Shown here piece by piece: positions 23,001-29,113 of a stretch of DNA of 29,113 bases. The notes under the pieces are model-generated. The model ran no database searches and was not told the DNA's origin. It saw nothing but the letters and a program-made list of their open reading frames with translations. The translations under genes and the position numbers were made by a program. The stretch is from Apostichopus parvimensis (lineage: Eukaryota; Echinodermata; Holothuroidea; Aspidochirotida; Stichopodidae): assembly GCA_000934455.1 (NCBI GenBank), contig KN886111.1:65159-94271 (forward strand), read 5' to 3'. Numbering within the stretch: the first letter of the stretch is position 1; the number at the start of each line of letters is the position of its first letter.

Positions 23001-24166
23001 TGAGTAGGGGGGGGGGGCTGAAGACTGATGGCCGGCCTGGGGAATGGGTCTAAGGGGAGGGGGGGATTTTTTGGCATTTCCAGGTGGCCTCAGATGCAAT
23101 TTGGTGCGATATAGCACACTTCAACACCCACTCCATGGTATTTGTAAATAATTTTGCATTTTCACCTGACCTTAGATGCAATTTGGTGCTCCAAATGAGA
23201 TTTTTTTCTCATTTGGAAATGAAAAAGGGGTTTTCTGACTTGCGGAGCGGGGGGGGGGAAGGCGGAATGATACTTCCGCCCCACCATATTTTTCACTGGG
23301 GGGGGGGGGGGGGGGGCGCCCCAAGCCCCCCGGTTCCTACGCCCTTGGTTTCTGATATGTACAATGTATGGCTAGCATATTTGACATTAATACCCAAGTC
23401 TCCTACAATTATCAAGAATTTCCATCGAATTAGCATACTTACAGACAGAGGTACACCATCGTAATCACTAGAGACGGAATAAATACTCAGGTTGAACGAC
23501 TGAGAGCGTCTTTCGTTCAGTTCTATGGCCAGGGCCTCCAGTCGCTGGTCCTTGGCCATAGGGCCCGGGGTAAAAGCATCTTGAGTTGTAGCGGTATCCT
23601 CCGTCGTGTTTTCATTGCCATCGGCAATATGAAACTTTACTATATGTATAATAATAATAATAATAATAACTAAGATTTATAATGCGCTAATTATAAACAA
23701 AATAGTTGTCAAAGAGAGTTTACAAGAGATGAAACAAGATGGCATATATACGAACTCTCACACAGGCTTAGTAACATTATTCACTATCGTGAAATATGCC
23801 CCAGATGATTGTGACCGAGACTTTTGATCTATAACTCATCACGTGGTTACATGATCAAGATATCATACCGTCGTAGCGCCTTCGCACCGCAGAATCCCCC
23901 CCCCCCCAAAAAAAATCCCATTCAATGACTAAACGAATAGTTAATCCAATTTACTGATAATTTGTTTGATCCCCTTCCAACTTGCATCTCTCCTTCCTCC
24001 TCGTTACCTCCCACCTCCCCCATCTCTCCCTTTTCCCTCTCTGCTCCCCTCCTCCTCAGTTTTAACAGAGAACAACAAAAAACTGTTACATATTTTACGA
24101 TTTGTAGAGAGCCATGTATTCACCTGTGAGAAATACTAACAGGACTGGTAGCCACCTTCCAGACAT
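7441..24166 (-). CDS. adhesion G-protein-coupled receptor, complete 22-coding-exon gene, 949 residues
   Basis: Adhesion GPCRs are surface receptors that self-cleave at a GPS motif and are activated by the tethered peptide behind the cut. Coding exons, 5' to 3' on the minus strand: 24124-24166, 23443-23639, 21979-22230, 21138-21206, 20658-20766, 20325-20444, 19659-19764, 19308-19425, 18943-18992, 17725-17857, 17378-17481, 16109-16211, 15384-15534, 14582-14648, 14039-14105, 13422-13519, 12642-12813, 10366-10431, 9975-10053, 9012-9082, 8206-8253 and 7441-8067. They total 2850 bp and all phases agree. Residues 1-14 are signal-like, about 30-386 are GAIN-like, the GPS spans 347-387, the seven helices lie at about 408-650, and the tail is 655-949. 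Cys471 and Cys542 fit the family's TM3-ECL2 disulfide. The ectodomain shows no lectin, EGF, Ig or cadherin module. All junctions are GT-AG except one GC-AG. The start codon directly follows a pyrimidine-rich tract and AG, so an untranslated 5' exon probably lies further right. I cannot assign a subfamily. Confidence 0.93.
8206..10431 (-). CDS. receptor exons 18 to 21: proximal cytoplasmic tail
   Basis: Four small exons: 10366-10431 (LKIAWKLKKNPPKVLEDHHD), 9975-10053 (ADDIDQDNHEEEY then basic ARRKFQR), 9012-9082 (MSVDDIDEHDADSVYSSRPG) and 8206-8253 (AFSSVTMGDQALNLLK). All are in frame with good splice sites. The sequence is polar and looks disordered. Such small modular exons could be alternatively included; the 66-bp and 48-bp exons are phase-neutral. 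A hAT-like element at 9432-9729 sits in the intron after the second of these exons. Confidence 0.85.
9432..9729. mobile_element. hAT-type MITE 3, same family as MITE 2
   Basis: It begins CAGGCGCGTAGCCAAGG and ends GGCTACGCATCTG, 298 bp. The interior matches MITE 2, for example AGTGCCATTTCCAGCGATCT and GGAGGCATTTTCAGCCAAAA. The flanks (ATGCAGGA and ATCAGGAA) no longer give a clean duplication, so it is an older or edge-eroded copy. It lies in a receptor intron. Confidence 0.88.
10814..11480. repeat. left copy of a ~0.67-kb direct duplication beside the gap
   Basis: Nearly identical to 11888-12554 at an offset of 1074 bp. Differences are scattered substitutions plus a more divergent patch near 11340-11390. 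Its end coincides with the gap edge. Confidence 0.95.
11481..11887. other. assembly gap of 407 N
   Basis: Unknown bases only. It lies in the receptor intron between exons 17 and 18. Open frames drawn across it are meaningless. Confidence 1.
11888..12554. repeat. right copy of the ~0.67-kb direct duplication beside the gap
   Basis: It starts exactly at the gap edge with AAACAATTATGCAG and ends with AATCATGTTCA, the same bases at which the left copy stops at the gap. Confidence 0.95.
12642..13519 (-). CDS. receptor exons 16 and 17: helices 5 to 7
   Basis: Exon 16 (13422-13519) finishes helix 5 and encodes a loop ending KEEVFRIR. Its donor is cag|gcaaga, a GC donor with otherwise strong consensus, and it is the only reading that keeps frame. 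Exon 17 (12642-12813) encodes helix 6 (FLVIQLVQTIFVGLLYYWY) and helix 7 (GWVLVTLFALNGYVIVFAEL). The second is the place of the usual L-N-S/G-x-Q-G segment. Confidence 0.9.
14039..14648 (-). CDS. receptor exons 14 and 15: helix 4, ECL2 and start of helix 5
   Basis: Exon 14 (14582-14648) encodes FPLLPVSGMGGYKYLEYGVW. Exon 15 (14039-14105) encodes CWINYDSYMLYAYVGPIGLL. The CW pair with an aromatic loop, then a G-P in helix 5, are the family pattern (CWL...GPV). Both exons are only 67 bp long. Confidence 0.92.
14855..14888. repeat. perfect 15-bp hairpin, 4-base loop
   Basis: GATCAGGGAGTTGTT, then CGAT, then AACAACTCCCTGATC. It lies in a receptor intron. No flanking terminator-like or transposon feature explains it. 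Confidence 0.95.
14972..15355. mobile_element. hAT-type MITE 4 in a receptor intron
   Basis: The ends CAGTGGCGGAGC / GCTCCGCCACTG flank 384 bp. The perfect 8-bp duplication TGTTCACC lies at 14964-14971 and 15356-15363. It ends 28 bp before the low end of receptor exon 13, close to that exon's donor. Confidence 0.92.
15384..15534 (-). CDS. receptor exon 13: helix 3 and start of helix 4
   Basis: It encodes Cys471 and then ATHYFLVASFTWSMVVSLVL, which carries the adhesion-GPCR helix 3 signature H-Y-F-x-L/V-A-S-F-x-W. Next come a basic loop (RREMK) and WQCLLIGLG, the start of helix 4. This is the clearest family match in the seven-helix part. Confidence 0.95.
16109..17481 (-). CDS. receptor exons 11 and 12: membrane helices 1 and 2
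   Basis: Exon 11 (17378-17481) encodes helix 1, with FSWAIPIAAGVTIIPIIPFI. Exon 12 (16109-16211) encodes a short basic loop (SKRRL) and helix 2, with IMFLVNFVIANLLIA. The 0.9-kb intron between the helix pairs carries a decayed hAT-like element at 16783-16959. Confidence 0.92.
16783..16959. mobile_element. short decayed hAT-type MITE 5
   Basis: The right end GTTGCTACGCCATTG is typical; the left end CAGAGACATAGCTTAA is a diverged partner. The flanks CATAATAC (16775-16782) and TATAATAC (16960-16967) agree at 7 of 8 bases. 177 bp, with a G-run inside. Confidence 0.7.
17725..17857 (-). CDS. receptor exon 10: GPS cleavage site and tethered agonist
   Basis: It encodes GLWSKDGCSWVEKS and then CYCNHTTNFGLLI, the second half of the GPS with Cys367, Cys381 and Cys383. 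By family rule the bond after Thr386 in H-T-T would be the self-cleavage site. The new N-terminus TNFGLLI would be the tethered agonist, close to the usual T-S/N-F-x-x-L-M pattern. The His and the nucleophilic Thr are both present, so cleavage is expected. Confidence 0.94.
17955..18425. repeat. dispersed repeat relic (SINE/LINE-tail-like)
   Basis: The left end, ATTCTTATATAACGCC, resembles the common marine-invertebrate TTATATAGCGC terminus and the reverse of the LINE tail at 22950. The part near 18230-18330 (GGTAGTGTATTCCAGAGATC) resembles a widely repeated block I know from such genomes. The borders and the class are uncertain. Confidence 0.45.
18943..19425 (-). CDS. receptor exons 8 and 9: GAIN beta segment and first half of the GPS
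   Basis: Exon 8 (19308-19425) encodes DVISATAVKVPDLSG and GIPVTYRLRHD, the usual 'leaf' before a GPS where the chain reads like P-V-x-I-x-F-x-H. Exon 9 (18943-18992) encodes NDTEILCVWWDFTQ, the GPS C-x-W-W-D-F signature, with Cys347 as its first cysteine. Both junctions are consistent in phase. Confidence 0.93.
20035..20228 (+). mobile_element. SINE with a U2-snRNA-derived head
   Basis: The first ~45 bases match the 5' end of U2 snRNA, from ATCGCTTCTCGGCC through the branch-point-pairing GTAGTATC to CTGTTC, with one visible change (GATCATG for the usual GATCAAG). After that it departs completely from U2: no stem IIa, no Sm site, no 3' stems. A perfect 12-bp duplication, ATCTATATACTG, flanks it at 20023-20034 and 20229-20240, the mark of LINE-driven retroposition. 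The body folds into hairpins at 20077-20093, 20128-20149, 20192-20209 and 20212-20228. The last ends exactly at the duplication. It lies in a receptor intron, in antisense. Confidence 0.85.
20951..20992 (-). mobile_element. Penelope-like element remnant with hammerhead-ribozyme-like core
   Basis: On the minus strand it reads CTCTACAGAAGATCC, then CGCTAGGATCGAAACGTC. This is the signature of Penelope-element termini, which carry minimal hammerhead ribozymes. Stem II (GATCC/GGATC, loop CGCTA) and GAAAC are intact. The conserved CUGANGA box is CTACAGA here, so two core bases are changed and cleavage is unlikely. The element may extend to about 21060; I cannot fix its borders. Confidence 0.65.
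21407..21440 (+). repeat. G-rich tract with quadruplex potential
   Basis: At least five runs of three or more G with one- or two-base spacers. The receptor pre-mRNA carries the C-rich complement. A separate 16-G run lies at 19070-19085. Confidence 0.8.
21979..22230 (-). CDS. receptor exon 3: helical part of the GAIN-like region
   Basis: 84 codons in phase 0. It contains TFTTIEEIVRTLSIVIDVLD and TTHEVLCTTQLVEDITTMIF, which look helical, like the N-terminal helical subdomain of GAIN domains. The acceptor is ctattaatag and the donor tcg|gtgagt. The GAIN identity comes from position before the GPS and general character, not from a firm motif. Confidence 0.85.
22400..22472. repeat. short minisatellite built on AGAATCAAGTA
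   Basis: Several imperfect units such as AAGAATCAAATAAGAATCAA and TTAGAATCAAGTAAGAATCA, just downstream of receptor exon 3's high end. Its borders are fuzzy. Confidence 0.7.
22604..22978 (+). mobile_element. 5'-truncated non-LTR retrotransposon (LINE) 3' end
   Basis: The open frame to the stop at 22853-22855 ends with TYANRAFSVSGPKLWNSLPN and then a basic FKYKLKTYLY segment. This is the C-terminal signature of many CR1/L2/Jockey-like LINE ORF2 proteins. About 120 bp of 3' UTR follow, with ATTAGCGCATTATAAATC and a TTAT tail. The upstream reverse-transcriptase part is gone. It is antisense within a receptor intron. Confidence 0.8.
22979..23347. mobile_element. hAT-type MITE 6, inserted at the end of a LINE tail
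   Basis: The ends CAGTGGCGTAGGAA / TTCCTACGCCCTTG flank 369 bp with long G-runs. The flanking 8-mers (GTTATTAT and GTTTCTGA) agree poorly, so the duplication is lost or one border is off by a few bases. It contains AGATGCAATTTGGTGC twice, at 23092 and 23174. Confidence 0.8.
23443..23639 (-). CDS. receptor exon 2: Thr-rich linker and start of the ectodomain
   Basis: It encodes 65 whole residues: a Thr/Asp-rich segment (NENTTEDTATTQDAF), then an amphipathic stretch. The acceptor catatag was chosen because it alone keeps frame with exon 1. Its upstream tract is a (TTA)n repeat that belongs to a LINE tail, so this 5' boundary is the least certain in the gene. The donor tct|gtaagt is strong. Confidence 0.75.
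23650..23713 (-). mobile_element. short inverted copy of the same LINE tail with (TTA)n end
   Basis: 23663-23713 is a perfect 51-bp inverted copy of 22928-22978 and runs into a (TAA/TTA)n microsatellite at 23648-23669. The orientation is opposite to the LINE at 22604. It directly adjoins the receptor exon 2 acceptor. Confidence 0.9.
24124..24166 (-). CDS. receptor exon 1: start codon and signal peptide
   Basis: The exon encodes MSGRWLPVLLVFLT and leaves one base of a Val codon before the donor g|gtgaat. A charged start and a hydrophobic core fit a short signal peptide. The ATG comes immediately after tttcttttggcag, a strong acceptor, which implies a spliced 5' UTR. A different upstream coding start is possible. 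Confidence 0.75.
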
Positions 24167-27100
24167 CTGCCAAAAGAAAGAGAAGATTAATTCATCTTTG
24201 GTAACCATCTTGAAGAAGAATAAGAAAAGAGTAAATTTATTTTGACTTTCTTATTTATTTACGAATCAGTTTGTTGTAGATCGAGCAGTAGACGGGAGAA
24301 ACATTAGACTAACACCGTCAAATATATCAGCCAAAATGTGATTTGGTTTCTATACGGCTTCGGATTACCATGACCCTAGGAAAGAGGTTGTAGATAGGCA
24401 AATATGGCTAGCTAGCTGCAACTTTACAACAGTTTCGAAAGGAAGCATATAGAAACACCAATGTCCTTGAAAAAATATCTGAATTGAAAATCGTACACAT
24501 TTTTTCGCCCATAACATTATCCTGTAATTGTTAATATACTGTAAGACCATATAAAGTGGTCAAACATCGAACCTTAAAGTACATCTATACATGAGACACG
24601 TGCGGTTTATACAGACAATATTGAGCAGTATTGCTTGTGCAGTTGATTTCCTGACAACACCATCATTACCGACTTCCGTTTCCCGAAATTGTCGAAACTT
24701 TTTCTTAAGTACTTCCTTGAAGTCTCTGAATGTATAAATTGGTCTTAAATTAGTTTTAGAAATATGGGGAATTTTTTTCTATGTGGCATTTAATTGTTTG
24801 TGGTTAGTACATGCTCGCGGCGCTTTATGAGAAATATTCCGAAAATGAGATGTGTACTAAATGTAACTTTAACGTGATATTAAGAAGATATGTATTCTAA
24901 AATTTCTTTTGTCTAATAGTTTCATAATTTTAGAATCATAAAAGTTGGAGTTTTCCTATTTCATTCAGCCGCGGTCTATATTGACTACAATGATGAAATT
25001 TGGGCAAGATATTATAAATACATTCATGGTTAACTTGAATTAAGCTTTCATTAAGTTTATAAACAGAAATCAAAGATATTTGAAAATGATCTGAAAATGT
25101 GCTTTATACTTACAGTAATTCTTTTAATAATCCAAGGAATGATTACTTAAGACCAATATTAAATGAAATTATCCCTTTCCTCGCCTCGATAATTCCATGG
25201 TTATAGGACAGTAAAATAATCTCTAATTATCTGTATACATCCAATTGCTATACGCAGCTTTCACAATGAAGTTAACCAATCATACACAATCATACTACGC
25301 CACACAAAAATGTATGCTGTGATGTATAGGGGGCAGTATAGGGATGGCCATGTATACGCACACAGATCAAAGGTATAGGAAATCAATACGTTGAACAGCC
25401 TCGAGTGTGGGGTTGCCACGACCAGGTCTTTTGTCCCCAACAACTAACCTAATGTTCCTCAGTACTTTAGGACCCTTTTGCTATTGTTTTGAAGTTAGTT
25501 AGATTGGGGTACTGACCGACCTTTCTCTTTTACAGACGTGGCGAAAGTTACAAAAGCATGTATTCAACGTTTACATTCATATATAGGGCCTACATTATAC
25601 AGCACATATTTGTGATGGGTATTTTTAATCTCTCACGGCGTTCCATGTTGAAGGTGACTCTTCGCATATAACGGGACATCAAGGAAATGCACGGGGCTAT
25701 ACCTAAATCAAATCGATAGAGGTATTTTGTTGCTTAGCGTTAGTAGCTATGAAAATAGCTTCTTGGAACAATTATAAGACAAGAAAACTTATACAGATCG
25801 GTACGTAAGGACAACTAAGTAAAGCAATACAATTGTGATAGGTAAAATGACATTTGATTTGCTGGAAAGGACTGGGACTTATGAAGTATAAAAGTTGTAA
25901 GATCGATCGAGATGACAAGGAGATGGGAAAGGCTTGCAACAACAGGATACAAAACAACTGACAGACTTCTAAATTATTAGAGTACAATCATAATAGTATT
26001 TGCATATAACTTCAAATCCCAAATAATAAACCTTTCCGCCATCCGAACTGTACTGAAGCGTAATAAAACTCGTAAAGGTGAGAGTAAGCAAATAGTCGTT
26101 TAGTTTTGAAAGTTATGCGCGGCACTGTATGCGCAAATGTGATAGATTTTGTCAATATATCACGTGACCAAATCATGAATTACTTCACATCCATAGCTGG
26201 AACTATTGAACCAGTCAGCAGTTTTCTGCGTTGGTAAATTTGCGCAAATTAGTAACGCAATGCCAAAGAACTAGTTCTTTGATCAATGCTGTCATAAACT
26301 GATATCGTGCCTAGCTTGCAGAGTTGTGGCGCTATTCGGCAATAAGGAATTTGTAGATATGCCAAGCCGGCAAAACATGCTAGACCACATACGATACGAC
26401 ACTTTAATGGAAATAAAAATATCTTTAAAATTTACAAAAATGTGTAATATAAAGCAAGTAAAAGAGAAAACACTGTTCTAACTCTCATTTTGATACCTTG
26501 TTACTATAACATTGAGCACATGAAAACGCTACCCATTTAAAGTAGGCCTAGGCCTAAATAACCTTCTTACTCTCTCCATGACTCATTAAGGCAGTATCGC
26601 TAATTTCCTGTCCAAGACCTTGCGACCATTTTGACATTAACATATTTAAATCGTCTGACGATTCCCTCAATAACATTATATTTGGGTACGGTATAATTGG
26701 TAAGCTTTTGAATCTTTATAAGATAAAGATAAAGAAACTTCCGCTGTCGTGTTTGCGTGCTTTATTTAGAACACTGATCAAAAAGAAAAATATTCTACTC
26801 TGTTACTTGAAAACCCGGTCTCAATATCTTGTTCCTCACTCGGGATATGGTTAAATAAATGTATCCCATACTTTGACTTGCCTAAGCCATCTCAATGGGT
26901 TGGTTGTGATGTTTTCAAGTACGACAGATGTATTTCAAAAGCTTTGCTTTCCTCTTATAATATTTATGTTCATTCCATGTGACGAATTTGGAATGTTTAT
27001 TCTATGAATGTTTTATCTATAGCTGTAAATGTTTTTTCTTGCATTAGAAATTTAATCAGATTGCAAGTAGGTTTTTGCAGAGATATTATTACTCATTGTT

Positions 27101-27262
27101 ATAATTACTTCAATATGATAAATAAAACCAAGAAGACATTTCCTATTGCAACGATGACATCATTCACTCAATCGTTGCCAGGTGAAATTATAAACTGTCA
27201 CCAAAGTTGAAATATCCATATCTTCTCTACAACTTCTATAGATTTGGTTTTGACCTAGAGAT
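24167..27262. other. intergenic or upstream region of the receptor, no gene seen
   Basis: AT-rich sequence with only short random open frames. It should contain the receptor's promoter and probably an untranslated first exon on the minus strand, but I cannot place either. No RNA gene, clear transposon end or conserved coding block is visible. Confidence 0.5.
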
Positions 27263-28245
27263 CAGGGGCGTAGCGAAGGGGTTTTTGTTGGGGGGTGTGA
27301 AGAATTTGATTTGCCGACGAATCTGGAAGTGGTGAGGGTCTAAGGGGAGGGGGTGTCCCCCTCCCCTTTGGAAAATTTTTAGTTTTGAAACGTCCTTAGA
27401 TGCAATCTGGTGCATATTTTAGGTCAAATTTGGCACCGTAGAATTTCCATTTCGATTTGATTTGCCGACGAATCTGGAAGTGGTGAGGGTCTAAGGGGAG
27501 GGGGTGTCCCCCTCCCCTTTGGAAAATTTTTAGTTTTGAAACGTCCTTAGATGCAATCTGGTGCATATTTTAGGTCAAATTTGGCACCGTAGAATTTCCA
27601 TTTCGATATTATTTTTATGGCAGCCGGCAGAAGAAGAATTAATTGGATAACGAAGAAAAATTGCATACCGGTACCTTATATTGGAAAGTAGATTATACAA
27701 ATCGCAGCTTGAAATTAGGAAGTCAGATTCTGATTGCTGAACATTGGTGAATGTAATTAGGCTTTGCCTACGCCTCTCGGGCTCAAACCATCGCAATGAG
27801 TATGTATACCTTTTCATCAATATTTTTAGTTGGAGCAATACCACTTAAAAATATGAAACCGCATGGCTGCGGCCTATACGGAAGCCTTTAATTCCATTTC
27901 TTTCACTGAGTTGCCGGCGATTCTGGCACTCGTCTAGCTGAGCCTGGCTACAGTAGCTATACTGACGGCCGTGACATTATCAGTTATTTGCCGAGAGGTT
28001 TTTAACTTGCAGGCGTCGGGTGATTGGATTGGTGAATGAGTTTATCAGATGAAGAACTGGAAAATCGAAATAACCGATAAAGAAGCTCCCGTTCTCCTTT
28101 TCTCTATTCAGCTTACCTTCTTTCTTCCCCTTCCGCTCTCTTCACCTTTTCTCCTTTTGCCGACAGACCCAAAATTTGCCGACAGCGACCAAATTATTGG
28201 GGGGGTGTGACACCCCCCCACACCCCCCCGCTCGCTACGCCCCTG
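27263..28245. mobile_element. hAT-type element 7, 983 bp, non-coding
   Basis: Perfect 14-bp inverted ends CAGGGGCGTAGCGA / TCGCTACGCCCCTG and the perfect 8-bp duplication CTAGAGAT at 27255-27262 and 28246-28253. It is the largest of the family here and has no transposase open frame. It carries an exact 151-bp internal tandem duplication at its left end. It lies between the receptor and LSM14. Confidence 0.93.
27308..27609. repeat. exact 151-bp tandem duplication inside element 7
   Basis: Copy 1 starts at 27308 and copy 2 at 27459, both with GATTTGCCGACGAATCTGG. I see no mismatch between the two until about position 27607. Confidence 0.92.
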
Positions 28246-28729
28246 CTAGAGATGCAGAAAATTACCAGCGGTTTTGTTTAACAACCAACCTCAGCCATCC
28301 AGGCCTGTCAAGAGGGTCAGATAAAATTAGTTCGTGACGGTGTTTCCACTTTGAAGGAAATTTCCCAGAATATGACAATATTGGGAATATTTTTCGGGGA
28401 ATAACAAGGGACGGTCCGTATACACCATACAGTAATAAGGGCTAACAACCATTGAAATCAGTCCATTTCGGGAGACATATAGTCACAGGATTTCAGGGCG
28501 GAAAAGAGATGGGAGGTGAACGTAAATTACCTTATTATCCCGCCTATGTCTTACATTTTTCGCACAAACAAATGGATAATCTGCTCAGAAATATTGCCAG
28601 TCAAAACATATGTCTCAAACAGAAGCTTAGCTGAGCTTCTACAGCGTTGCTCGGTTGCTGTTTCTTGTTTATTTCTTTCTCCCTCTATCTTTTGTATCAC
28701 ACTGTTCTCTCAGGTTCAATTTTTGCTTG

Positions 28730-28906
28730 GGTCGTAGAGTAAAACCAATGATAGTGGCTGGCCTTGGTTGCACTTACTCAAGACGTAAAACGCCCTCTAT
28801 ACCATACCCGCCAGCTTCGTATTTCAGTGACGCAATTTCGTTCGTATGCAGAGAGGAATCCGACTAAAATCTTTCATGATTCAGTGTCATCGTAGAGAAT
28901 TCAATC
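28730..28906 (+). promoter_or_regulatory. probable LSM14 promoter and 5' UTR
   Basis: Immediately upstream of the LSM14 start codon. A CCAAT box is at 28745-28749 and a CRE/C-EBP-like TGACGCAA is at 28828-28835. No TATA box is evident at a convincing spacing. The transcription start cannot be placed from sequence. Confidence 0.35.
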
Positions 28907-29027
28907 ATGGCTAACATGACTCCATATTTTGGCAGTAAAATAAGCCTCATTTCGAAGTCAGATATTCGTTATGAAGGTTATTTGTACGCCATTGATACTG
29001 AGAAGTCGACGGTAACCCTTTCTCGGG
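28907..29027 (+). CDS. LSM14: LSM14, first coding exon (runs off the window)
   Basis: LSM14 (RAP55, Trailer hitch, Scd6) is an mRNA-binding translational repressor found in P-bodies and acting with DDX6 and 4E-T. The exon encodes [19 protein letters not shown] and then [20 protein letters not shown], the start of the N-terminal LSm domain, and leaves one base for a Val codon before the donor g|gtgaga. The [13 protein letters not shown] and I-D-T-E motifs are diagnostic. This ATG fits the family start. The rest of the LSm domain and the FDF and RGG parts lie beyond the edge. Confidence 0.94.
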
Positions 29028-29113
29028 GTGAGATACTGTAGATAGGCCTGTAGGGATAGTGTTATACTATTGTAGTAATTAATGTACAGAAGACAGACCT
29101 AGCCTAGGTTACC

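Noticed and set aside
23965..24070. Long plus-strand pyrimidine tract ending in tcag, like a strong splice acceptor
   Set aside because: It lies in an intron of a minus-strand gene and no plus-strand coding exon follows.
24700..25190. Possible inverted-repeat element around TTGGTCTTAA and TTAAGACCAA
   Set aside because: Only about 11 bases pair, the flanks do not match and no target duplication is visible.
27575..27844. 89-codon minus-strand open frame within element 7
   Set aside because: No similarity to a transposase or other family that I can see, and it overlaps the element's internal duplication.

Overview
This is nuclear DNA from an animal. All three genes are split by GT-AG introns, the intergenic and intronic DNA is AT-rich and full of transposon relics, and there are no bacterial-style operons. 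The proteins, and the abundance of short hAT-like elements with CAGTGGCG-type or CAGGCGCG-type ends, suggest a marine invertebrate, most likely a deuterostome such as an echinoderm. That placement is inference.

Layout. (1) Positions 1-4569, plus strand: the last six coding exons of PIGU, a membrane subunit of the GPI transamidase, probably followed by a long 3' UTR to a poly(A) signal near 6225. (2) Positions 7441-24166, minus strand: a complete 22-coding-exon gene for an adhesion G-protein-coupled receptor of 949 residues. Reading from high to low coordinates it has a signal peptide, a GAIN-like ectodomain, a GPS cleavage motif, seven membrane helices and a long cytoplasmic tail ending in an acidic, tyrosine-rich stretch. 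The exons add up to 2850 bp and every junction keeps frame. PIGU and the receptor are convergent. (3) Positions 24167-28906: an intergenic stretch with no gene I can support. (4) Positions 28907-29027, plus strand: the first coding exon of LSM14 (RAP55/Trailer hitch/Scd6 family), running off the right edge. The three genes belong to unrelated pathways (GPI anchoring, surface signalling, mRNA repression); nothing suggests they work together.

Mobile and repeated DNA. There are seven short inverted-repeat elements of hAT type, four with perfect 8-bp target duplications and one with a 7/8 match. There is also a U2-snRNA-headed SINE with a perfect 12-bp target duplication, a truncated LINE, a Penelope-type hammerhead-like remnant, a 51-bp perfect inverted repeat around receptor exon 2, and several minisatellites. 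A 407-bp assembly gap is flanked by two nearly identical 0.67-kb copies, probably an assembly duplication.

The most interesting points are the U2-headed SINE, a tandem array in PIGU that has copied a splice acceptor and the first part of an exon several times, and receptor exon 2, whose acceptor tract is a LINE tail and which sits between inverted LINE copies. I see no sign of a new multi-gene system.
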